NCBI GenBank assembly: GCA_031553005.1
Contig: JAVBMA010000010.1
Coordinates: 1-64,000, forward strand
Reading direction: 5' to 3'
Length of the DNA: 64,000 nucleotides
Source: RGIG9379 sp031553005
Lineage (GTDB): Bacteria; Bacteroidota; Bacteroidia; Bacteroidales; Paludibacteraceae
The notes beneath the pieces are model-generated. The model saw only the letters and a program-made list of their open reading frames with translations, did no database searches and had not been told where the DNA came from. The translations under genes and the position numbers were made by a program. This document shows, one piece after another, positions 26,318 to 34,508 of this stretch (position 1 is the stretch's first letter; every line of letters starts with the position of its first letter).

Positions 26318-27904
26318 TCAAACATCTGTTTCCCAAGTATCTGAAAAAAAACCTTTTTTAGTACGTCTTAATTTACTGTGTTTAGTTTGTTCTGGATCAA
26401 AGATATCTATCTCTTTTAGTTGTAAGCCATGCAAGTAGAAACATATTTCTGAATATAGAAGTTTCTGCTGGCTTAGTGTTAGTATGTCAGCAATAAGATT
26501 ATCAAGCTGAGTGTTTTCTTTATGCAAATCAACTATTTCTTTCACTTTGTCGGGATAAACAAAAAAATCAATTGCTTTGAGTTTCTCAATACAAGTACAA
26601 AAAAAGTTATGTAATATTTCCCTCTGAGTGAACATATAATTTTTTTGGGGAATTTTTGTTTCAGTAGATTGCGTGTCTACTGAAACAATTTTATTACAAA
26701 TACTTTCCACCGGAGTAATATTTAAATCAATATCTTGTCTTTTTTTTTCTTTGAAATCTATTAATTGCCTAGTTAATGCAGTAAATTCACATATGGAACT
26801 CCAAAAAGTTTTAGTAGCCCCAAGAATTTCTTCAATATATTTAAGGTCTGTAGGTTGCTCGTCAGGAAAATGTCCCCAATCGCTTCCAATAAAATTTTCT
26901 CCATTTTCTTTTGTTCCAATGCGTATATTAAATTTTGTTCCTATAACATTTACCGATTTTTCTGCTAGTGAAAAATAGTGCTTAGAAACATCTTCGGTGA
27001 TTTCACCTGTGGAACACCCTGCAAGGATTATATTACCTGCCCAATCAACTGGCTTCGGTATTTTATGCGCAAAAGTCGCTAATTCTTGTGGAGTAAATCC
27101 TCCTTGCCCAATTGTTTTTGCTTTTCCCCACAAAGGATCATTAACATATCCATGTCCTTCAAATATAATATTTTCTTCTTTACCAATTAGCTTAACAGAA
27201 TGAATATTTTCTGGACTTTCAAGTCTTCCTTCTCCTTGTTCATCTATTCTTACATTCCTCAGCCGACTCATTAATATAGGGTCTTCATCTTTTAATTTAA
27301 TCTTAATTCTTTGTATAATCGGATTAAAACTCTGGAGCGTTTTTTTATTTTCCGAGCATTTATCATTGCCTTTTAATAATATTTTCCCCATCACATCCGC
27401 CTCCCTCTCCAACCCCTCATTATCATTCACATTTACCCCTTGCAATTGCACCGTAGGCTGTACACGCCCCTGCTTTTGCTGCACCACATGCCATGCCTCG
27501 TGCGGCAAATGTTTTTCCTGTCCCGAAGCCACATGAATATCCGTTCCCTGTGTATAGGCTGAAGCTTGCAGTTGTGCAGGCTTATCCGAATTGTAATGCA
27601 CCTTTACATCATTCATGCTGTAGCCTGAAAGATTTTCAACGCCAGCTTTCAGGTTGTCCGGTAATCCTGTGTTATTGGGCTTTTCTTCGCGTTGTAGCGG
27701 TTCTTGTCCTGATACAGGAGCAGGTTCAAATTTGCCTTGCAAAAGCTCTTCTTCATCTGCACTCACTCGTTGTACTGGCTGCGCTCCCAAAGTCCTGTTT
27801 TTATATGCCTGTAAAATATCAGAGACTGGAGCTTGCCGGGATGCTTTGGGATTGCTGTCCAAAGTGCGGGATTGGCTTTCGGGCGTTCTTGTATAGTCTT
27901 TCAT
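26318..27904 (-). CDS. DUF4157 (eCIS-core) protein with predicted C80-like cysteine peptidase domain
   Basis: 528 aa. Residues ~90-170 are the DUF4157 domain: DIHVASGQEKHLPHEAWHVVQQ with HExxH-type HEAWH at 135-139 and LEREAD at 165-170. After ~200 a second domain has IIFEGHGY (His251), GGFTPQELATFAHKI and IILAGCSTG (Cys297). This spacing and wording match the His/Cys dyad of MARTX and TcdB cysteine peptidase domains (family C80, clan CD). The remaining ~190 residues are unknown and could be a toxin or binding part. No signal peptide. It lies downstream of the tra operon, 128 bases after the small peptide gene. Domain two is inferred from motif similarity only. Confidence 0.65.
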   Translation of the reverse strand: MKDYTRTPESQSRTLDSNPKASRQAPVSDILQAYKNRTLGAQPVQRVSADEEELLQGKFEPAPVSGQEPLQREEKPNNTGLPDNLKAGVENLSGYSMNDVKVHYNSDKPAQLQASAYTQGTDIHVASGQEKHLPHEAWHVVQQKQGRVQPTVQLQGVNVNDNEGLEREADVMGKILLKGNDKCSENKKTLQSFNPIIQRIKIKLKDEDPILMSRLRNVRIDEQGEGRLESPENIHSVKLIGKEENIIFEGHGYVNDPLWGKAKTIGQGGFTPQELATFAHKIPKPVDWAGNIILAGCSTGEITEDVSKHYFSLAEKSVNVIGTKFNIRIGTKENGENFIGSDWGHFPDEQPTDLKYIEEILGATKTFWSSICEFTALTRQLIDFKEKKRQDIDLNITPVESICNKIVSVDTQSTETKIPQKNYMFTQREILHNFFCTCIEKLKAIDFFVYPDKVKEIVDLHKENTQLDNLIADILTLSQQKLLYSEICFYLHGLQLKEIDIFDPEQTKHSKLRRTKKGFFSDTWETDV

Positions 27905-28032
27905 GGCGACTTAATTTTTGTAATAATGTAAAAATAAAGCTGCATGGCGCAATTTTATTTCGCCGTTACAAAAATCTACGGACGGCTTTTAAAACCGTCC
28001 GTAGCTTCTGCCTGTTGTTCGGTTTTCTTACC

Positions 28033-28128
28033 TCACAACTCTGTGTCCATAGGCGCCCTGCATATTTCTATAAAAATGAATATCCAACTTAGAAACAGAA
28101 ACAGTAAATATCCAATTAATATTTTCAT
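28033..28128 (-). CDS. 31-aa membrane peptide overlapping traQ
   Basis: An ATG at 28128 overlaps the traQ TGA (ATGA) and opens a frame ending in TGA at 28033. The product has one hydrophobic segment (GYLLFLFLSWIFIFIE) and a short polar tail. The four-base overlap suggests translational coupling. Too short for routine annotation; supported by overlap and TM character only. Confidence 0.55.
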   Translation of the reverse strand: MKILIGYLLFLFLSWIFIFIEICRAPMDTEL

Positions 28129-28562
28129 AATTCCTCCGGGCTGTCATTCTGAAAAGAGAATGACTTTTGAATTAGTTGACCAAAACTATCCTCAATGTAA
28201 ATATCAATCTTTTGCAGATCCTTACAATGGGAAGTATAGTAAAGCCTGAAAACCGTATTATCCAGCAAGAACAAATCATTCGGGGTTAATACAGTCCCGT
28301 TTTCCGTCTTCAACTCCCCGGTTCCATCCGGTTGGAAATACCTTATATAGTATTTCGCCTTTTTATATTCTCCTTCCTTCGTAATCTGGCAGCGGATTTC
28401 GATAGTTTCGCCCTTTGCCACTTTTTTGGGTACAGGCATAGTAAGCAAATCAAACGGATAATCCTGTTTAATATCCAAATCGCTATTGCAACTGCTAAAA
28501 CTGGCACAGACTACTGCCGCAAGCAGTAGCGTGTATAAAATGTATGATGCAAATCGTTTCAT
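28125..28562 (-). CDS. traQ: Conjugative transposon lipoprotein TraQ (DUF3872)
   Basis: 145 aa with lipobox FSSC (~24) and a beta-rich body. The sequence (DIKQDYPFDLLTMPVPKKVA, then KGETIEIRCQI) matches the DUF3872 family called TraQ in CTnDOT. Envelope component of unknown precise role. It sits 4 bases from the methyltransferase gene. Confidence 0.88.
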   Translation of the reverse strand: MKRFASYILYTLLLAAVVCASFSSCNSDLDIKQDYPFDLLTMPVPKKVAKGETIEIRCQITKEGEYKKAKYYIRYFQPDGTGELKTENGTVLTPNDLFLLDNTVFRLYYTSHCKDLQKIDIYIEDSFGQLIQKSFSFQNDSPEEL

Positions 28563-28566
28563 ATCG

Positions 28567-29031
28567 TTATTTTTTTAGGTGTAAAAATCTTCCTTTTAGC
28601 CTGTTATCCTGCAAAATCTGAGCATTAGCCTCTCCATAAGCAACGAGCATAGAACCATTTCGGGGTTGTTGCCCGACAGTCCCATCTGGCTTAAAAAATT
28701 TCACTCTGTTATATAATAGTTTGATGGCTGTAGCCTTATCTAACACAATGTCATGAAACCATTTTGCTTCTATTTTGAAAAAAACCAAAGCAATGCCATT
28801 ATTATGTGTTGCCATTTTTTGCATGAAGTTTTGTACCAGCGGGTTTGAATAGGGTGGATTTAACCAAACCCGACCAAACCAAGGTAATTTCAGCCCGTCA
28901 TCGTTTAATGTGTATATTTTTTTTGCAGAATGATTAATGTTAAAAGCGCTCGTGGAAGAGGCAGGATCTAAATCGAATTCACCGAGTGATTGAATAATCT
29001 CCGCAGGTGTGTACCATTCATCGTTTTTCAT
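28567..29031 (-). CDS. Phage-type DNA N6-adenine methyltransferase (Dam family)
   Basis: 154 aa. A compact N6-adenine methyltransferase: WYTPAEIIQSLGEFDLDPASS (SAM-binding region) and WLNPPYSNP (catalytic NPPY at 58-61). This family is common in phages and conjugative elements and protects incoming DNA from restriction. In CTnDOT the traP primase lies about here, so the methyltransferase occupies that slot. Confidence 0.9.
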   Translation of the reverse strand: MKNDEWYTPAEIIQSLGEFDLDPASSTSAFNINHSAKKIYTLNDDGLKLPWFGRVWLNPPYSNPLVQNFMQKMATHNNGIALVFFKIEAKWFHDIVLDKATAIKLLYNRVKFFKPDGTVGQQPRNGSMLVAYGEANAQILQDNRLKGRFLHLKK

Positions 29032-29043
29032 GATTTCAATAAT

Positions 29044-29628
29044 TTAATTAATGATATATTTAATCCCAATTCCGATTTGTGTGTTGAACTTGCCGACAGT
29101 AGAACCAAACAGCAGCCTTTCCCGGACATTGGCGATAATTGAAAACATGTCGGAAAGATAAATTTCCGTTTCGGCGGTCAGTGCCGGACCGTAAATGAAA
29201 GCGTCCCTGTTCAAGATGGTTGCACCGTCAGGCAGCAGTTTCTCTCCCCAATTGATTGTTTCATAACCTGCCAGGAAAGATGCTCCTAACGAAAAATATA
29301 CGGTTTTAGTGGCATCCGAAAGAAGGTTAAGAAAGAAACCGCATTCGCCTGTAAACTGTGCCTGTGGCAACTTCATATCTTCATAGAGATACTGTTTTTG
29401 AAGGTATTCAACCCCAAATTTCCAATAATTCCCATGTTTGACATTATTGGTCAACACTGCTCCGGCATGAAAACCGAAACCATCGCTGGCGGCATCCAAA
29501 TTAAAACCGTTTACCGTACCTCCGTTTAACTGAATCCCCATTTGCGCGGGTAAACGGCGTTGTGCGTGCGCTTGGTTCTGAACTGCCAGGAACAGCACAA
29601 ATGCGAATATTATTCTTGCCTGCCTCAT
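29044..29628 (-). CDS. traO: Conjugative transposon protein TraO
   Basis: 194 aa with a signal peptide ending near AHAQ and an outer-membrane beta-barrel-like body ending in aromatic strand (IGIGIKYIIN). This fits TraO of CTnDOT-type elements, a porin-like envelope component. Its start is 1 base from the traN stop region (29630), typical of this operon. Confidence 0.85.
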   Translation of the reverse strand: MRQARIIFAFVLFLAVQNQAHAQRRLPAQMGIQLNGGTVNGFNLDAASDGFGFHAGAVLTNNVKHGNYWKFGVEYLQKQYLYEDMKLPQAQFTGECGFFLNLLSDATKTVYFSLGASFLAGYETINWGEKLLPDGATILNRDAFIYGPALTAETEIYLSDMFSIIANVRERLLFGSTVGKFNTQIGIGIKYIIN

Positions 29629-29629
29629 G

Positions 29630-30553
29630 TTACTTTACTTTTAAGTCATTAATCACTTTGGCGCGGATAATATCTTCATTTCCGACAATGAACCGTTGAT
29701 GCCGCCCGCCGTTTTTTTCGAAAAGCTCTACTATCAACTGTTTGCCGTCGGGAATGGTAAATTTTTCCAAGGCAAATACGGTGCGTTCGGTTTTATTGCC
29801 CGGTACTTGGATGTTGTGGTTATAGGCACGCACGGGCAACATAACTATTTCCTGTATGGCGGTTCGCTTTGCCACTTTTTTATCTACCAACTTCAAACGG
29901 ATAAAATCAATATCAAACGGCACTTGCGAGCCGTTGGTTGTTTGGGTGTGGAAATACAAAAATCCATTGTAGGTGTAAATACCTTTGAGCAGGTATTGAA
30001 TTCCAAAGCGTTTCGACCCAATGTGTTTTATCTCCCGCTTGTCGCTTTCGTAAATGGATTTCATAATAAGGTTGACGACTTTGGGCGATTCGTTACCTAA
30101 TTCTTTTAGATAAATTTCTAAAGAATTGTTGGGACGGTTTACCGCTTCGCCGTCGTGGATGAAATCTTTCATTTCTACATTCAGTTTTATCGGTTCGTCG
30201 GCATATTTGACATTGAAGCTGTAAAAACTGCCCTCATCGGTGATAACGCTGAAATTGGTTTCTTTTTCAAAGCCTGCAACGGCTGCTTTTACGCGGATAA
30301 CATTCTCCGAGCCGTCTGCCTTTCCGGCAATAATGTCGGTTGAGCCTAAATCAACATAGCGCACGGCAGAGGGGAAAATCACATGTACTGTTTTATTAAA
30401 ACTGACCTCTAACCCGTATGGCGGTATCATCCGGTCAAAAGTAATTTTCCGGGTAAGACCGTTGTATAAATCTCCCGAAGAGGATTGTTCCTGTGCGGTT
30501 GCACTGTTTATTGCGATTGCTGCAAAAGCAATCATTAGAAAAATCTGTTTCAT
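29630..30553 (-). CDS. traN: Conjugative transposon protein TraN
   Basis: 307 aa with signal peptide (to ~20, SATA). The body (GLTRKITFDRMIPPYGLEVSF, VHVIFPSAVRYVDLGS) matches TraN, which is VirB9-like and belongs to the outer membrane core. Upstream of its start is the motif CCACTAAAATCCAAA. Confidence 0.9.
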   Translation of the reverse strand: MKQIFLMIAFAAIAINSATAQEQSSSGDLYNGLTRKITFDRMIPPYGLEVSFNKTVHVIFPSAVRYVDLGSTDIIAGKADGSENVIRVKAAVAGFEKETNFSVITDEGSFYSFNVKYADEPIKLNVEMKDFIHDGEAVNRPNNSLEIYLKELGNESPKVVNLIMKSIYESDKREIKHIGSKRFGIQYLLKGIYTYNGFLYFHTQTTNGSQVPFDIDFIRLKLVDKKVAKRTAIQEIVMLPVRAYNHNIQVPGNKTERTVFALEKFTIPDGKQLIVELFEKNGGRHQRFIVGNEDIIRAKVINDLKVK

Positions 30554-30585
30554 TTTAATTTGGATTTTAGTGGTAATAAATAAAC

Positions 30586-31887
30586 TTAGTTGTCGTTGGA
30601 TAGCAATAATACTTTGTAGCCCGCTTTCAGGTGTACTTTCACCTCCCGTACCTTTTTGGAAAAGAATTGCGAAGTACCCTGAATAACGCTGCGCCCCATA
30701 TCTGCCAGCAGTTGTTCTTTGGCGTCGGAGGAAAGGCTGATGCTTGTGCCCACACTTGTGCCCATATTGGCTACAATTTCTTTGGCGGCATCAAGTTCTC
30801 CCATGTTGGGAATAAAAATGCCTAACTGCCCGTCGCTGTCATAAACCCGTATCTCAACAGGAATAATATTTTTCTCATATTCCAGTGAGTTGACAAGGAT
30901 ATTCAGGCGTTCGCCCTGTATTTTTGCCGTTCCTGTCAGCAATGTGTTGCGCGGGATAATCATGCCTTTTGCCTGTACAGGTTCAAGCAACCGCAAGCGG
31001 ACATTTTGCCCGTCCATGATTGTTTGTTCATCGTAGATGCAGGCGGAGATAGAGTTTTTCCGTTCCTGTTTCGTTCCGTCATCCAGGGTATTAAATGCCA
31101 GGTTGCGGGGTTTGCTGAATGCTTTGATAATATCGACTTCCTGCGGCAATGCCGAAACAGTGCGTTCTTCAACCTGTCCTACCGGAGTTACCATTGCCTT
31201 ACCGTTTGCATTTCCCTTTGCCGGAGATGCAGCGGTTTCTGCCGTGCCGGATATGGTTGTCCCGGTCATGGGCAAATACTTTGCCGCCATTTGAAAGCTT
31301 TTTTCCATCAAAGCCAACTGATTATCCATTGCTTTTTGGGGGTTTTGGCTTTCCTCCTGTTGGTTTTTCAATTCTTCCAGTTCTTTTTTTAATCGTTCTT
31401 TTTCAGGGTCTTGTTTGGGAGTTTCGTAGAAAGTTCCAAGATTCCGGCTCATATCCCGGTAGGCGTTTGCTGAAGATTGAACAGATGACTGTTGTTTTGA
31501 TAAGCCAACAGATTGTTTACTGTCTGTTAGTTTAGATTCATCGTCAATCAATGATAAATCATTGCTTTGTTTCTGTGAATTATCACCCAACAATGAACTG
31601 AAATCTGCCAGTGATTTCATCCGTTCTGCTTGTTTTTGCCTTAACTGGTCTTGCTCGTAAGCATCCTGTTTATCACCGACGATGCTTTCATCCTTTGGCA
31701 TGGGTATGTCGGCATTAAAGCCTGTCAATTCGGCACTTTTCTCTTCTTCCGAAGGCGCGAAAATCAACCACATGCTTGCTCCGAAAATGATAAACATCAA
31801 CCCAAAAACAGCGTATTTCTTTATCTTTTGCTGTTGTTCGGGACTGAGGGTTTGCTTGTTGCCTGTTTGATTACTTTTGTTGTCCAT
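30586..31887 (-). CDS. traM: Conjugative transposon protein TraM
   Basis: 433 aa. One N-terminal TM segment (YAVFGLMFIIFGASMWLIFA), then a low-complexity Q/K/E/S-rich region and a C-terminal domain like VirB10 (RNTLLTGTAKIQGERLNILV). It should link inner and outer membrane parts of the conjugation channel. Its first 17 bases overlap traL. Confidence 0.88.
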   Translation of the reverse strand: MDNKSNQTGNKQTLSPEQQQKIKKYAVFGLMFIIFGASMWLIFAPSEEEKSAELTGFNADIPMPKDESIVGDKQDAYEQDQLRQKQAERMKSLADFSSLLGDNSQKQSNDLSLIDDESKLTDSKQSVGLSKQQSSVQSSANAYRDMSRNLGTFYETPKQDPEKERLKKELEELKNQQEESQNPQKAMDNQLALMEKSFQMAAKYLPMTGTTISGTAETAASPAKGNANGKAMVTPVGQVEERTVSALPQEVDIIKAFSKPRNLAFNTLDDGTKQERKNSISACIYDEQTIMDGQNVRLRLLEPVQAKGMIIPRNTLLTGTAKIQGERLNILVNSLEYEKNIIPVEIRVYDSDGQLGIFIPNMGELDAAKEIVANMGTSVGTSISLSSDAKEQLLADMGRSVIQGTSQFFSKKVREVKVHLKAGYKVLLLSNDN

Positions 31888-32170
31888 AAATAGATGGTAT
31901 TAAATGTGTTGCACTATCTCTTTGTAATTCTATCTGTTGAATATGGTCGATTTTCAAATGCTCCAATTCTGCACTGCGTCTGCCCATGTCATAAATCGAG
32001 CCGGCAAGCATATAGATATAAGCAATACTCAATGCTCCACCGACAATCAATACCGCAATAAAGCGTTTCACCGGCGATGGCTTGCCGCACAATATCCGCA
32101 ATCCGTAATCTATATTTTCCCATAGATTGGATAGTTTTTGAATGGCTTTCTTTTTTAATTTCCGTATCAT
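31871..32170 (-). CDS. traL: Conjugative transposon protein TraL (DUF3989)
   Basis: 99 aa from ATG 32170, with a single TM segment (FIAVLIVGGALSIAYIYMLAG) and short cytoplasmic N-terminus. Overlaps traM by 17 bases. The longer frame up to 32263 would overlap traK and is not preferred. Confidence 0.82.
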   Translation of the reverse strand: MIRKLKKKAIQKLSNLWENIDYGLRILCGKPSPVKRFIAVLIVGGALSIAYIYMLAGSIYDMGRRSAELEHLKIDHIQQIELQRDSATHLIPSIYGQQK

Positions 32171-32183
32171 AATCTTTCTGTTT

Positions 32184-32807
32184 TTATCGGTCAATAACTC
32201 TAATATCTCGGTTCTGGATAATTTCAAAACTTTCCATTGTAAATCCGTGCGGATTGTTATCACTTCTCAATGAGTTGATAAGGTTACATTTGGTAATTAA
32301 ACTTCGTTCGGTGATATTGCTTTCGCGGATGATGAACTGCCGGGTATATGTGGCAATTTTATACGGGTAACTGTCAAAATCACATACCACGCTGTCTATC
32401 TGGATTGCCTGGTTGATATTTCCGCTGATAATACGGTTGTAATACCCTTTTTCGGTCAAATCCTTGTAATAGGCAAATGCCGATTTATCCACCAAAAACA
32501 AAGCGCGTTTAATGTTGCTTTCAATGGCATTCTTGTCGGGTGAAAGTGTAAAAAACAGCTCGTGAAAGCGTTTTACATGCTCGCGGGCTTCTACAGGACG
32601 GTTCTGCGAAAGGTCTTGCGAGAGGGCAAGCATCAACGACTTTCCGCCATCCAACACATAGATTTTTTGCCGTTGCAATTCGGCAAAGTTGTATGAACTC
32701 CATAAGGAGTAGCCCACAACTGCTGCGCAGAGGCAAACAAAGACGATTCCGAAAAAGCGGATTTGTTTGAAACTTGTTTCGATATTTTTTAATGATTTGA
32801 ATTCCAT
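32184..32807 (-). CDS. traK: Conjugative transposon protein TraK
   Basis: 207 aa. N-terminal TM segment (FGIVFVCLCAAVVGYSLWSS) and periplasmic body with RPVEAREHVKRFHELFFTLSP, as in TraK (VirB8-like). Operon position between traJ and traL agrees. Confidence 0.9.
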   Translation of the reverse strand: MEFKSLKNIETSFKQIRFFGIVFVCLCAAVVGYSLWSSYNFAELQRQKIYVLDGGKSLMLALSQDLSQNRPVEAREHVKRFHELFFTLSPDKNAIESNIKRALFLVDKSAFAYYKDLTEKGYYNRIISGNINQAIQIDSVVCDFDSYPYKIATYTRQFIIRESNITERSLITKCNLINSLRSDNNPHGFTMESFEIIQNRDIRVIDR

Positions 32808-32830
32808 ATCTTAAATTGATTAAAATGTTT

Positions 32831-33832
32831 TTACTTAATTAATTTTCCTGCAATATTTCCTGCTGCCGACCCGGCTACGCCACCGGCATAAGCACCACCT
32901 TTGGTTACAGTATTGCTAATATTCCTGTTATACCCACTCAAACCTCCTGCTGAAATAATCCAGTTTGCAACTGTCGGAATAGTAAAATATCCTACAATCC
33001 CGATAACCAGGAATATAATGTAAATCGTATTCGAAGCGTCTATCGAAAAGTTTGGATTATTTTGCAATTCGGAAATATCGTTCTGGAGCATCAATATTTG
33101 AATTTTGGTAAGTATTGAACTGAATAAATCCGATACAGGAAGCCACAGGTAAACACTGATATACCGTGTTATCCATTGCGTCAGTGTGGATTGAAAGCCA
33201 TCATAGACCGAAATTGCAAAAGCAACCGGCCCTAAGATGGCTAGTACGATCAGAAAGAATGTCCGTATCGTGTCAATGACCAATGCGGCTGCCTGAAATA
33301 GTATTTCCAACAACTCCCTGAACCAGTCGCGAACGGATTTTTTAAGGTTATAGAAACCCCGCTCAATATACATACCTGCCATTTCGGGAGCATCGAATAC
33401 GCCCAATTCGGCGAGCCGCTGATCGAATACTTCGTTATCAACCAACCACGCTGTTTCGGGATTGCGCATCATTGCCTCGTATTCGAGCTTATCCTTTTGC
33501 TGCTGATATTGGTTCATGTCAAAAACTTGTGTTGACAGCATTTGGTTACAGCCCACCACAACCGGAGACATGACCGCATTGATTGTGCCCAAAACAAAGG
33601 TGGGGAAGAACATAATACACAAGCCAATCGCAAACGGTCTAAGCAGAGGATAAATATCTATTGGTTCGGCACGCGAGAGTGCTTGCCAAACGCGGGAAGC
33701 TATATAGAATAAAGCACCAAGCCCGGCTATTCCTTTTGCAATCCCGGTCATATCCCCACACAGAGGCATCATTTCTTCATATAGATTGCGGAGAATCTGA
33801 TGCAGGTTATCAAAAGTTACTGCTAACAACAT
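32831..33832 (-). CDS. traJ: Conjugative transposon protein TraJ
   Basis: 333 aa, polytopic (at least five hydrophobic segments, e.g. AIGLCIMFFPTFVLGTINAV and FFLIVLAILGPVAFAISVY), with a glycine/alanine-rich end. Corresponds to TraJ, the VirB6-like inner-membrane channel protein. Confidence 0.9.
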   Translation of the reverse strand: MLLAVTFDNLHQILRNLYEEMMPLCGDMTGIAKGIAGLGALFYIASRVWQALSRAEPIDIYPLLRPFAIGLCIMFFPTFVLGTINAVMSPVVVGCNQMLSTQVFDMNQYQQQKDKLEYEAMMRNPETAWLVDNEVFDQRLAELGVFDAPEMAGMYIERGFYNLKKSVRDWFRELLEILFQAAALVIDTIRTFFLIVLAILGPVAFAISVYDGFQSTLTQWITRYISVYLWLPVSDLFSSILTKIQILMLQNDISELQNNPNFSIDASNTIYIIFLVIGIVGYFTIPTVANWIISAGGLSGYNRNISNTVTKGGAYAGGVAGSAAGNIAGKLIK

Positions 33833-33853
33833 AATTGTAATTTTTAATTAGAG

Positions 33854-34483
33854 TTACCAATATCTTTCACTTGTATTTCCGTACAAACTTGTTACCCTTT
33901 CGGAATCACCCGCTTTTTTGGCACGGAGGTACGAAACGGAAATATTTTTCCGTGTGTAATAACTTACCAGGTTGCGGTGATTTTTGAGCCTGTCGTACAC
34001 ATAGTTAATAATATCCATCCGTTCGTGGTCTGTCATGGATAAGCCGTTTACATTGACAACATCTTTCATTTCCAAAAGCATATCGGCACTTTCTTGGAGA
34101 AGAATGGTATAACCGTTGGAAATGGCGACTAATTCCTCGTACCGGAAATGTGGGTCTGAGAGCATTTTCTGATAATTATCAACATAGATGTCGCCTATTT
34201 CACCAACGATAAGAATTGCATCTTTGACTTTCTTGGCATCTTTGACTACATTATGCACTGCTTTCAGCTTGTCATAATATTCCTTGCCCTGATCATATAC
34301 TTTTTTTACTTCCTGGAAGTTTTTAATGACATTGCTTACGGTCGAGGAAGTTTGTATAATCTCGTTGGCAGAATTTACGATACTTGCAGCGATGCTTGCG
34401 GGATCCGTCACCACAAACTGCGCATTCAACGGCATGTTGCCCATAGCAACAAAAGCCAGGACGATTAAAATTTTTGATTTCAT
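33854..34483 (-). CDS. traI: Conjugative transposon protein TraI (DUF4141)
   Basis: 209 aa with signal peptide (to ~21) and helical body (VTDPASIAASIVNSANEIIQ). Fits the DUF4141 TraI of CTnDOT, VirB5-like in position; not the relaxase of that name in F plasmids. Preceded by the motif CCACTAAAATCCAAC. Confidence 0.9.
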   Translation of the reverse strand: MKSKILIVLAFVAMGNMPLNAQFVVTDPASIAASIVNSANEIIQTSSTVSNVIKNFQEVKKVYDQGKEYYDKLKAVHNVVKDAKKVKDAILIVGEIGDIYVDNYQKMLSDPHFRYEELVAISNGYTILLQESADMLLEMKDVVNVNGLSMTDHERMDIINYVYDRLKNHRNLVSYYTRKNISVSYLRAKKAGDSERVTSLYGNTSERYW

Positions 34484-34508
34484 TTTTGTTGGATTTTAGT
34501 GGTTTTAA

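Noticed and set aside
29696..30100. 134-aa frame opposite traN
   Set aside because: Mirror of the traN coding frame; traN has clear family match and signal peptide.
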